DNA of 64,000 nucleotides, taken from NCBI RefSeq assembly GCF_007750855.1, contig NZ_CP036291.1, positions 5,988,905-6,052,904 of the forward strand, in the 5' to 3' direction. Of this stretch, positions 27,976 through 35,668 are shown piece after piece; within the stretch, counting starts at the first letter, position 1; each line of letters starts with the position of its first letter. A program made the translations under genes and the position numbers. The DNA is from Pirellulimonas nuda. GTDB lineage: Bacteria > Planctomycetota > Planctomycetia > Pirellulales > Lacipirellulaceae. The notes beneath the pieces were generated by a model, which was not told the origin of the DNA, did not search any database, and saw only the letters and a program-made list of their open reading frames with translations.

Positions 27976-29304
27976 ATGCGCCCGCTATCCCAAGCCATTT
28001 ATCTGTTTTGCTGCCTGGCGCCGCTGAGCGTCTCTGCGGAAGACTGGCCGCAGTGGCGTGGCGCTGAGCGTGACGGGGAGTGGAACGAGTCGGGCGTGCG
28101 GCAGTCGCTTCCCGAAGGCGACCTCCCCGCCAAGTGGCGTACCCCCGTGGCGCTCGGCTACGCCGGCCCCGCGGTCGCCGACGGCAAGGTGTACCTGTTC
28201 GACTACAAGCTTGAAGCAGGAGACGTCACCAACAACGCCGGCGCCCGCGCCGAGCTGCAGGGCGAAGAGCGGCTGCTCTGCCTCGACGCCGCCACCGGCG
28301 AAGAGCTTTGGAAGCACACCTACCCACGCCAGTACCAGATCTCCTACCCCAGCGGCCCGCGTTGCACGCCGACCGTGGATGGCGACCGCGTCTACACCCT
28401 CGGCGCCGAGGGGGACCTGCGCTGCCTGAAGACCTCCGACGGATCGCTGGTGTGGAAGAAGTTCTTCCCCGAGGACTTCGGCGCCAAGACGCCCATCTGG
28501 GGCCACTCTGCCCACCCGCTGGTCTACGGCGACCTGTTGATATGTGTCGTGGGGGGCGAGGGAAGCGTCGCGGTCGCCTTCAACAAGGAAACGGGCGAAG
28601 AGGCATGGCGCGCGCTCACCTCCATCGAGCCCGGCTACTGCCCGCCGACGCTTATCACCCACGGCGGGAACGACCAGGTCGTGATCTGGGACGCCCAGAA
28701 CATCAGCGGCCTCGACCCCAAGACGGGCGAGGTCTTCTGGAGCCTGCCGCTAGAGCCCTCCTACGCGATGTCCATCATGGCGCCCCAGCAGAAGGGCGAC
28801 CTGCTGTACGCCAGCGGCATCGGCAACGTCGGCGCCCTGATGCGTCTAGACGCCGACGGCCGGGGCGCGGACTACGTGTGGACCGGCAAGCCCAAGACGG
28901 CCGTCTACTGCTCGAACAGCACCCCCTACATCGACGGCGACACGATCTACGGCGTCGACATGCAGCAGAGCGCATTGATCGCCGTCGACCTCGAATCGGG
29001 CCAGCGTCTGTGGCAAGAACGCGAACCCGTGATGGGCGACCAACGCGGCCGGCACGGCACGGCCTTCTTGGTCCGCCGGGGCGATCAGACGGTGCTCTTC
29101 AACGAGCTGGGCGACCTGATCTTCGCCACGCTCACCCGCGACGGCTACACCGAGCATGGCCGCACCCACCTGCTCGAGCCCACAGGCGAAGCGTTCGGGC
29201 GCCCGGTGGTGTGGTCGCACCCGGCGTTCGCCCAGAAGTGTGTATTCGCGCGGAACGATAAAGAGATTGTCTGCGTCGATCTCTCGGCCGAGGGGGCCGA
29301 GTAA
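27976..29304 (+). CDS. PQQ-like beta-propeller exported protein
   Basis: A 442-residue secreted protein. A signal peptide (QAIYLFCCLAPLSVSA) precedes EDWPQWRGAERDGEW, the usual start of planctomycete PQQ-binding-like propellers. Repeats such as LLCLDAATGEELWKHTYP, LRCLKTSDGSLVWKKFF and LIAVDLESGQRLWQERE form the blades. There is no evidence for actual PQQ binding or for dehydrogenase residues; the fold is shared with BamB. CAGGA lies about eight bases before the ATG. Function is unknown; a scaffold or sugar/alcohol-related periplasmic role is possible. Confidence 0.82.
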   Translation: MRPLSQAIYLFCCLAPLSVSAEDWPQWRGAERDGEWNESGVRQSLPEGDLPAKWRTPVALGYAGPAVADGKVYLFDYKLEAGDVTNNAGARAELQGEERLLCLDAATGEELWKHTYPRQYQISYPSGPRCTPTVDGDRVYTLGAEGDLRCLKTSDGSLVWKKFFPEDFGAKTPIWGHSAHPLVYGDLLICVVGGEGSVAVAFNKETGEEAWRALTSIEPGYCPPTLITHGGNDQVVIWDAQNISGLDPKTGEVFWSLPLEPSYAMSIMAPQQKGDLLYASGIGNVGALMRLDADGRGADYVWTGKPKTAVYCSNSTPYIDGDTIYGVDMQQSALIAVDLESGQRLWQEREPVMGDQRGRHGTAFLVRRGDQTVLFNELGDLIFATLTRDGYTEHGRTHLLEPTGEAFGRPVVWSHPAFAQKCVFARNDKEIVCVDLSAEGAE

Positions 29305-29421
29305 GACTCTCGCAGAGGCGCGGAGACGCAGTGAAGCGTAAGCGAACCTCGAGAAGGGAGCCGGGGCGTCCTCGCCCCCGGCGCGCCAGAATTACCACCT
29401 GCCATTTTGACGTGCGCCAAT

Positions 29422-29531
29422 CTTCGCAAGCTCTGCGAAGCTGTTGGTAAACCTGCCATCATGGCATTTGCCATGACAGTGGACTGCATTTCAAAATTGC
29501 GCAACATGTTCACAAATAACGACTTGTGAAC
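29422..29531. promoter_or_regulatory. Palindrome-rich control region upstream of hsp20
   Basis: Four perfect inverted repeats lie in 110 bases: CTTCGCA/TGCGAAG (29422-29440), TGCCAT/ATGGCA (29454-29466), an overlapping ATGGCA/TGCCAT (29461-29474), and GTTCACAA/TTGTGAAC spaced by 8 (29508-29531). The last ends 111 bases before the Hsp20 ATG and has operator-like symmetry. None matches CIRCE as I know it. The 338-base gap 29305-29642 also starts with a GCAGAGGCGCGGAGACGCAG stretch of dispersed-repeat type. Confidence 0.5.
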
Positions 29532-29642
29532 ACCAGCATGACATCGGCACACGACTTGCTTCTTCCTCAATCAGGCCCCACGGTGGGGCAAAACCGAGAA
29601 ACCAATCCCCGTTTTCTCCATTTCCTGAGGAGGAAAAAAGCC

Positions 29643-30080
29643 ATGTCTAGCGCAGTTCAGTCCAACCGTTTGCGGAACGCCCTGCCGGAGATCGACACGT
29701 TGTTCGATCACTTCTTCGGCAGCGGCGCGGTGAAGTCCGAGGGCCCGTCTGCTTGGCGGACCCCGGCGACCGTGTGGGAAGCCGGCGACAAGCTGCACGT
29801 CGAGCTCGACGTGCCGGGCGCCTCGCCTGAGGCCGTTGAGTTGACCTTCGACAAGGGGCAGCTCTCGATCTCCGTAGAACGGCCCGCCCCCGCGGCCGAC
29901 CAGGACCGCAAGGTCTGGCACAACGAGCGGGCCTACGGCCGCGTAACGCGGACCCTCAGCCTGCCCGAGACGGTCGACCCCGACACCATCGAGGCCGACC
30001 TCAACGCGGGCGTGCTCCACGTGACCATCACCAAGCGGCCCGAGGCGCAGCCCAAGCGGATCGAAGTCCGGGGCTCATAA
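29643..30080 (+). CDS. Hsp20/alpha-crystallin small heat shock protein
   Basis: ATP-independent holdase of 145 residues. The alpha-crystallin domain runs from about residue 35 (TPATVWEAGDKLHVELDVPG) to the end of LNAGVLHVTITKRPE, the conserved A-x-x-x-x-G-V-L signature; a short basic tail follows without an obvious IXI motif. GAGGAGG lies about eight bases before the ATG at 29643; an in-frame ATG at 29526 would add 39 residues with no similarity. It is monocistronic, with a palindrome-rich upstream region and a strong terminator. Confidence 0.93.
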   Translation: MSSAVQSNRLRNALPEIDTLFDHFFGSGAVKSEGPSAWRTPATVWEAGDKLHVELDVPGASPEAVELTFDKGQLSISVERPAPAADQDRKVWHNERAYGRVTRTLSLPETVDPDTIEADLNAGVLHVTITKRPEAQPKRIEVRGS

Positions 30081-30109
30081 GGCCTTACGGCGCCAGCAGC
30101 CCGAGTGCG

Positions 30110-30148
30110 AAGGGCGCCCCAGCGAAAGCCGGGGCGCCCTTTGTTTTT
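30110..30148 (+). terminator. Rho-independent terminator of hsp20
   Basis: Stem AAGGGCGCCCC / GGGGCGCCCTT with a 10-base loop, then TTTGTTTTT, 30 bases past the stop. Confidence 0.88.
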
Positions 30149-30199
30149 GCGCCCCCCCATCCCGACCAGAAACGCGGTGAAAGCGCCTACTAAAAAAAT

Positions 30200-30228
30200 T
30201 TGAAAACCGAATTTGCGGGAATTACGCT
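30200..30228 (+). promoter_or_regulatory. Possible promoter of the 30325 PEP-CTERM gene
   Basis: TTGAAA, a 17-base spacer and TACGCT in an AT-rich island (30190-30225), about 97 bases before the ATG. The -10 matches only 3/6. Confidence 0.35.
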
Positions 30229-30324
30229 GAGAACGCGAAAGCGGCCCACCCAGCGGTCGCAACACCCCCGCTGGGGCTGGTGAAGGAGCACGGCCGTCGG
30301 CGCTGACAGACGGAGTAGCTGACG

Positions 30325-31050
30325 ATGAGATCTCCAGTAGTAGTATCTTGCGTTGCAGTCACGGTCGCGTTGCTCACAGCAAACCAATCGCCTGCCGACC
30401 TCGTTGTCGGCTATGACGCAGCCATCGTTGGGCAACGTTCCGTTGCAGCCAACGCAGACCGGAGCTCCGTCCTAGTCACGGACTTTCCTCTCGTCGCCGG
30501 GGCTGACCTGGTAAATCCTGGTACGCTCACTTTCGGATTCGACGACTGGGACGGCGAAGACGATGATTATTTTCGCTGGGGTTTCCGCGTTAATGAGGGT
30601 TTCACGACGAAACTGGATTCGTTTTCAATCGGTCTATCCCGATCATCAAAGGGTCCTCCCTCGGTCTCGATTGATGCGATCGTTGAACGCAACTCTCTTC
30701 CCGTGTGGACAGACAGCATTGCAACTATTTCATCGATTCCAAGCAATGGACAATTTCTGCTCGAGAATCAGACTCTTGCCTCGGTCCCGGATCTCTTGCC
30801 CGGTGACTCGATTATCTTCACATTGCGAGGGTCAGGCGCTTCCGGCGATACAGGAATCCTGCGGCTCATAGCGTTGGATAACACGCTTGGTATCGCCGTA
30901 TACGGCAACATCTCCCCCGCCATCGCCGCCATCCCCGAGCCCAGCGCCTCTCTGTTCGGCGCCGTTGCCGCCATCGGCGCCGCGTCATACCGCTTGCGGT
31001 CCGGGCGATCGCGAAAAAATCGCAAACCTCAGGATGCAACAGTCGCCTAG
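30325..31050 (+). CDS. PEP-CTERM exported protein, unknown passenger
   Basis: A 241-residue protein with a signal peptide (VVVSCVAVTVALLTANQSPA), a beta-rich passenger and the tail IPEPSASLFGAVAAIGAASY followed by many Arg/Lys. GGAG lies nine bases before the ATG. By hand count, two 60-base blocks of the passenger (30541-30600, 30661-30720) are 52-53% GC while the tail block 30901-30960 is 70%, suggesting that passenger and sorting tail have different histories. Confidence 0.8.
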   Translation: MRSPVVVSCVAVTVALLTANQSPADLVVGYDAAIVGQRSVAANADRSSVLVTDFPLVAGADLVNPGTLTFGFDDWDGEDDDYFRWGFRVNEGFTTKLDSFSIGLSRSSKGPPSVSIDAIVERNSLPVWTDSIATISSIPSNGQFLLENQTLASVPDLLPGDSIIFTLRGSGASGDTGILRLIALDNTLGIAVYGNISPAIAAIPEPSASLFGAVAAIGAASYRLRSGRSRKNRKPQDATVA

Positions 31051-31142
31051 CAGCACGTTCACCGCTCGCCGCTGCTCAGGAAGGTGCGGTGCGCGACCCA
31101 GCTCCGCCAATGTTGCAGCCCTCACCCGCAAGGCTTCGCTCG

Positions 31143-32069
31143 ATGAGCCCCCTGCTGCCACTAGCCGCGGTAGCGTTCCTATCGCTGTCCGCTCCGGCCC
31201 ATGCGGTGTTGATCGCCTACTGGGATCAGAACTCAAGCAGCTTGCCGAGCGGCTCGTTGGGCTTTACGCCCAGCGACTTCCCACAAGCGGCAGATCGGGG
31301 GACGGGCGCCTTAGCTTTGGCGCAGTTCAACACGGCGACCGCCGGAGACGACGGCGCCTACACCGCCATCCAGCGCTTTTCGGGCGATGAACTCAACGCG
31401 CAGCAAGGGGCCCCCGCCGGCCAATCTCTTTCTCCGTTGGTTGGCGCCTCGGTTGATGGCGCCTTCTCGAACAACGGGATGAGCATTCTGCTGTCGGTTA
31501 GCACAGCTGGGTTCGAGGACATTAGGGTGTCTTGGGCGCAACGTGGCACGGCAACTGGCTTCACCAGTCGCGAATTCCTCTACTCTACCGATGGCGTCAG
31601 CTTCACTTCATTTGAAACGGACACCGGGGTGCTTTCCTCGACGTGGACGCTTGAGGCTTACGACCTTTCAGCGATCTCTGAAGTTGAAAACGCCCCGTCG
31701 GTTGTCTTCGCCATCAAGCTCGATGGAGGAACCAACGCCAGTGGAAACAACCGCTTTGACAACATCACCATTGAAGGAACCGCGACTGGCGGCGCCCTCG
31801 GCGACTACAACAACGACGGCTCCGTCGACGCCGCCGACTACACCACCTGGCGCGACAACCTCGACCTCGACGGGTCAGCACTCGCCAACCGCGCCCCGTC
31901 CCAAACCGGCCCCGTTGACGCCACCGACTACTCGGTCTGGGCGGGGGCCTTCGGACAGCCCGCCGTGGGCGCCATCGGCGCCGCTGCGGTCCCCGAGCCG
32001 GGTGCGTTGTTGATCGCCCTCTCGGGCGGGCTGGCGCTGGTCGGCTGCCGCCGGCGGCGCGTTTGCTAG
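31143..32069 (+). CDS. PEP-CTERM protein with dockerin-like repeats
   Basis: A 308-residue exported protein; start at 31143 gives the signal peptide SPLLPLAAVAFLSLSAPAHA, though an ATG at 31113 and a GTG at 31089 are in frame. The passenger (about residues 22-215; RFDNITIEG at its end) is typical of planctomycete proteins that resemble discoidin/jelly-roll modules, but I cannot assign a family. Dockerin-like units GDYNNDGSVDAADYTTWRDN and GPVDATDYSVWAGAFG follow, then VPEPGALLIALSGGLALVG with an Arg cluster. GC rises from about 55% in the passenger end to about 67% in the dockerin part. Confidence 0.82.
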   Translation: MSPLLPLAAVAFLSLSAPAHAVLIAYWDQNSSSLPSGSLGFTPSDFPQAADRGTGALALAQFNTATAGDDGAYTAIQRFSGDELNAQQGAPAGQSLSPLVGASVDGAFSNNGMSILLSVSTAGFEDIRVSWAQRGTATGFTSREFLYSTDGVSFTSFETDTGVLSSTWTLEAYDLSAISEVENAPSVVFAIKLDGGTNASGNNRFDNITIEGTATGGALGDYNNDGSVDAADYTTWRDNLDLDGSALANRAPSQTGPVDATDYSVWAGAFGQPAVGAIGAAAVPEPGALLIALSGGLALVGCRRRRVC

Positions 32070-32100
32070 TCGCTTCGGCAAATTCAATCTACTACCGCTA

Positions 32101-32138
32101 GCGTGGCCGGGCCCAATGCCCGGCCACGCCCTTTTTTT
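32101..32138 (+). terminator. Rho-independent terminator
   Basis: A 12-bp stem (GCGTGGCCGGGC paired with GCCCGGCCACGC) with a short loop, then seven T. It follows the stop at 32069 by 31 bases. Confidence 0.92.
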
Positions 32139-32331
32139 GTTGCCTCCCGCTCGCCGCCGTGCGCTCCGATTTGACGCGCCACGCGAGCGGCCGCCGGCTT
32201 TCACGAAAACTTCATCTGCTATTCACCGATCCTTAGCCCGCTCAAAACGCCGGCCAGAATAATAGGCACTCTCAGAGAAAGCCCCCTCCGTGTGGGAGCG
32301 GGCGGTCGTTCACCTCCTGTGGAGTGTCCTC

Positions 32332-33009
32332 ATGAAGAAGTTGTCGTTGTTGTTCTGCGCTGCTGTGGCGTTGTCCGCCGCGCCGTCCTTGGCCGCTTTC
32401 GACCTGCGCCTTACCGAGATGTGGATGGGCAACGAGCCCGGTTCCAACCTCACCGCCGACTGGGTAGAAATCAGCAACGTCGGCGACATGGCCTGGACCG
32501 CGTTGACCGACGGCGACCTGTGGTTCGACGACGACTCGTTCGACGCCGCCGCGGCCGACCTGATGTCCGGCGTCCCGTCGATCGCCCCCGGCGAGTCGGC
32601 CGTGTTTGTCAATAGCGATGGCGTCGACGGCGCGGTCGCCGAGTTCCTGGCTGCCTGGGGCAGTGCGGTTTCTGGAGTCCAGATCGGCATCCACGACGGC
32701 TCGGGCCTGGGTCAGGGTGGCGACGGGGTCGGCATCTTCTTGTCGTTCGGCCCCCCCACCGGCGCCGATCAGATCGACGGTCAGCTCTACCCGGACGCCA
32801 ACGCCAACGGCGGGCAGTCGTGGGACGTGAACCAGATGGCGTTCAGCACCGTCGGGGTCGGCGGCGCGTTCCAGTCGGTGCTCGCCAACGACGCGAACCA
32901 GTTCGGCATCGGCTCGCCGGGCACGACCGGCGCCGCGGTCCCCGAGCCCGCTTCGGTCGCCCTGGCTACGCTGGCCGGTTTGGCCCTGCTGGGCCTGCGT
33001 CGCCGTTAA
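32332..33009 (+). CDS. PEP-CTERM protein with lamin-tail-like domain
   Basis: A 225-residue exported protein. MKKLSLLFCAAVALSAAPSLA is the signal peptide, with GGAG seven bases before the ATG. The body (FDLRLTEMWMGNEPGSNLTADWVEISN, VFVNSDG) resembles the lamin-tail (LTD) fold seen in bacterial surface proteins. The tail is VPEPASVALATLAGLALLGLRRR, a textbook PEP-CTERM. Flanked by terminators on both sides, so monocistronic. Confidence 0.85.
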   Translation: MKKLSLLFCAAVALSAAPSLAAFDLRLTEMWMGNEPGSNLTADWVEISNVGDMAWTALTDGDLWFDDDSFDAAAADLMSGVPSIAPGESAVFVNSDGVDGAVAEFLAAWGSAVSGVQIGIHDGSGLGQGGDGVGIFLSFGPPTGADQIDGQLYPDANANGGQSWDVNQMAFSTVGVGGAFQSVLANDANQFGIGSPGTTGAAVPEPASVALATLAGLALLGLRRR

Positions 33010-33036
33010 GGCCGGACGCAGTGCTGCTTGCATTGG

Positions 33037-33076
33037 GGGTCGCGTGGCGGATCGCGCCACGCGGCCCCTTTTTTTT
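33037..33076 (+). terminator. Rho-independent terminator
   Basis: CGCGTGGCG / CGCCACGCG around a 5-base loop, extended by GGG/CCC across a G-T pair, then eight T. It lies 28 bases past the stop at 33009. Confidence 0.92.
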
Positions 33077-33117
33077 CTACCGGGCCGCCCCCGGACGCCG
33101 CCACTCCAGAGTCCGCT

Positions 33118-33867
33118 ATGATCGCCTCGCGCTGCGCTTGCTTCTTGTCTGTCTGCGTCGCCACAGCGCTGGCCGGCGACGCCTCGGCCGCTTCTTTCCG
33201 GTTCGATACGCCGGCCAGCCCGCTAAACGGGCAGGCCGCGGGCGTGCTGGTGGCCGATGGGGTCGCCATGAACGCCAGCGCCTTGCCGTCGGGCGGCTGG
33301 TTCGATGTCCGCAGCGCCGGGCTAGGCATCAACTCGCGCCCGATCGCGGGCGCAACTGACGGCGAGATCGACAAGTTCAACCTGCTGGGCGGCTCGGCCG
33401 CCGGCCAGCCGGAGGCGATTGCCTTCTCGTTCGACCACGCCGGCGTGATCAACGCCCTCTACTTTGACGGTGTGAAGGACGAGAGCTTCGAGTTCTTCCG
33501 GCTCGAGGGGCCCGGGGGATTGCTGTTGTCGATCTTCGACGGCCAGATCGGCCTGCGTCTGACAGACGTCGCCACGGTCGCGGAGCCAAACGTCACGCTG
33601 CTCGACGAGGCGCCCGGCACCCCGGTCGACGACGACCTGTTCGGCCTCTCGATCCCGTTCCAGGCCGGCGACGTGTTCACGCTGACCTACGGGGAGTACG
33701 CGCCAGACCCGGCGACGTTTGTCCCCGGCTTCTCGCCGCTGGCGCCCAACGGCGCGCGGTTCCAGGGCCTAGACATCACACCGGCGCCGGTCCCCGAGCC
33801 CGCCTCGGTCCTCACTGCGGCGGCCACGCTGGCCCTGGCGGCGGGCGTCGCCCGCAAGCGGACCTAG
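33118..33867 (+). CDS. PEP-CTERM exported protein, unknown passenger
   Basis: A 249-residue protein with a Cys-rich signal peptide (IASRCACFLSVCVATALAG), a single beta-rich domain (SFRFDTPASPLNGQAAGVLV, AIAFSFDHAGVINALYFDG, DVFTLTYGEYAP) and the tail VPEPASVLTAAATLALAAGV plus ARKRT. It starts 41 bases after the preceding terminator, so it must have its own promoter, which I could not see in that short space, or rely on read-through. Confidence 0.8.
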   Translation: MIASRCACFLSVCVATALAGDASAASFRFDTPASPLNGQAAGVLVADGVAMNASALPSGGWFDVRSAGLGINSRPIAGATDGEIDKFNLLGGSAAGQPEAIAFSFDHAGVINALYFDGVKDESFEFFRLEGPGGLLLSIFDGQIGLRLTDVATVAEPNVTLLDEAPGTPVDDDLFGLSIPFQAGDVFTLTYGEYAPDPATFVPGFSPLAPNGARFQGLDITPAPVPEPASVLTAAATLALAAGVARKRT

Positions 33868-33973
33868 GAGTGGTCATAGGACTGGAGCCGGCCGGCCGAC
33901 GTAGAGCAGATCTACCGAGCGCCGAGGGGTTGATGTGCGCGGCGTTAAGGCAAAGCCCCGCCCCGATCGGCCG

Positions 33974-34408
33974 CTACTTGAACTGACCGTGCTGCTTGAT
34001 CTGCTGCGTGGTTAGCTCGATCACGATCTGGTTGTCCTGGCCGTCGACCACGGTGACGCGGTTGGGCACGGTGACCCGTTCGGCCTTGATCCGCTGCCCG
34101 GCCGGAGACTTGGGGTCGAGGTTGATCAGCGACACCCAGTGCTCTCCGACCACCGCGCCGTCCTGGTCGGCGTAGGTGCCGACGGCGTAGCTGCCGTCCG
34201 CGTCGATATCGGCAAAGCCCGGCTTCCCCGACTTGAGCGCGCCGGGGGCGGCCACGGGTGCAAACATCAGCCGGCCCCCTTCGAGCGGCTTGCCGTCGAT
34301 CGAGACGACGCCGTGGACCGGCGCGATCGGATAGTCTGGTCCGCCGCCGCAACCCACCAGCGTCGCCAGCGTCGCGACGCAAAACAATCGCCGATTAAAG
34401 TTCGCCAT
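33974..34408 (-). CDS. Small lipoprotein paired with DUF1559 protein
   Basis: A 144-residue lipoprotein: hydrophobic stretch FCVATLATLVGC with the lipobox Cys at residue 19, then a small beta-sandwich-like domain (APVHGVVSIDGKPLEGGRLMFAP, FADIDADGSYAVGTYADQDGAVVGEHWVSL), which resembles transthyretin/carboxypeptidase-regulatory-like domains. Its ATG overlaps the DUF1559 gene by 14 bases, and this pair recurs in planctomycetes, so the two probably work together in the envelope. Function is unknown. Confidence 0.82.
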   Translation of the reverse strand: MANFNRRLFCVATLATLVGCGGGPDYPIAPVHGVVSIDGKPLEGGRLMFAPVAAPGALKSGKPGFADIDADGSYAVGTYADQDGAVVGEHWVSLINLDPKSPAGQRIKAERVTVPNRVTVVDGQDNQIVIELTTQQIKQHGQFK

Positions 34409-35435
34409 ACACTTGTTCGTCACGTCGGTCACCCAGGAGTTGAAAGATCCGCACGTCGAGGTCTTCGGTGAGGAAGTGCACCGAGCCGTCGACAAAACCG
34501 AATTGAGCGCCGCCGGGGTGCCAGCTGTAGGAGCAGTCGTCGGAGCCGGAGCCAGAAGGAAGGTACTTGCGGTCTTGGTCGGAGAGCGGGAACTGACGCG
34601 GCCCGCCGAGGTTGCAGTTCACTGGGTCGCGGGTCTTGAACATCACGGCGCCGTCCTCGTAGAAGGCGCCGGCCCAGGTCGGGAAGCTGGTGAGCGACAC
34701 AAAGTAGGCCGACTCGCCGACGGAGATCGTCTTCGAGGTGCCGTCGAGCACGTCGGTGATGCGGACGCTGCGTTTGGGCTTCTTCTCGACCTTCTCCAGC
34801 GTGCCGTCGCCGTCGTAGTCGGCCGAGCACGACCCCGACGCGAGGGCCTCTTCGGTCCTGAGGAACATGCCGTTGTCGCAGAAGCCCCGCGACCCCTTGT
34901 AGTGGGTCGTACCAAAGGCGTAGCGCAGGTCCTTGCCGTCCCCGGCGTTAAAGTAGGCCGAGGCGGGCATCGACGTCGGAAGATCGGTGCTGGGGCACAA
35001 GAACGTGGGAACCACGGTGTCGGCGCCGGGGAGCGTCTCGACGCCGGCCATCGCGGCCTGGACGAAGATGTAGGGCTTCCAGGGGTCGCCGTTGTAGCCG
35101 GGCACCCCGTTGTTCACCAACCGGTCGTACGCCCCCTGCTCTTCGAGGGCCGGGAGGATCTTCGACATCCAGCTCAGCCCGTCCTCGGGGCTCTGGTTGG
35201 CGTCGTTGGTCGACTTTGAGGCGGAGTACAGGCCCTTGGGGAACTCTCCCATCGAGTCGTGGGTGTTGAGCAGCGCGAGCTCGATCTGCTTGACGTTGCT
35301 TGAGCAAACCACCCGACGCGCGGCTTCCCGCGCTGACTGCACCGCGGGTAGCAGCATCGCGACGAGCACGCCGATAATGGCTATCACCACCAGAAGTTCT
35401 ACCAGCGTAAATCCAGCACGAGGTCGCTTGGGCAT
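34395..35435 (-). CDS. DUF1559 prepilin-like protein
   Basis: A 346-residue protein of a family greatly expanded in planctomycetes. The N-terminus is a type IV prepilin signal (GFTLVELLVVIAIIGVLVAM) followed by LLPAVQSAREAARRVVCSSN. The C-terminal H-x9-DG signature is present as HPGGAQFGFVDG. The middle domain, with several Cys and DGLSWMSKILPALEEQG, is the DUF1559 body. It is thought to form pseudopilin-like surface structures; the role is unproven. Transcribed with the downstream lipoprotein. It diverges across 233 bases from the next PEP-CTERM gene. Confidence 0.92.
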   Translation of the reverse strand: MPKRPRAGFTLVELLVVIAIIGVLVAMLLPAVQSAREAARRVVCSSNVKQIELALLNTHDSMGEFPKGLYSASKSTNDANQSPEDGLSWMSKILPALEEQGAYDRLVNNGVPGYNGDPWKPYIFVQAAMAGVETLPGADTVVPTFLCPSTDLPTSMPASAYFNAGDGKDLRYAFGTTHYKGSRGFCDNGMFLRTEEALASGSCSADYDGDGTLEKVEKKPKRSVRITDVLDGTSKTISVGESAYFVSLTSFPTWAGAFYEDGAVMFKTRDPVNCNLGGPRQFPLSDQDRKYLPSGSGSDDCSYSWHPGGAQFGFVDGSVHFLTEDLDVRIFQLLGDRRDEQVYGEL

Positions 35436-35668
35436 CGATCGATCCGTGGGTTGGCGGCCAAGGACGACTCGCGTTGAGTCGCCGTGGTATTGGTTTGACC
35501 AGGAGCGCAGAGGAACGGGAATAGCCGGCGCGGCGCCTTCACCAAATCTTCGCGCAGCCTTAGGCGAACCTTCACCGACATCCGGCGCGCGGCTGCTATC
35601 TTCGTGGTTCGGCGGGGCCGCACGGGCGGCCCGTCCTTCCTGGCAGTCCCTCCATCCACGGGCCCCCC

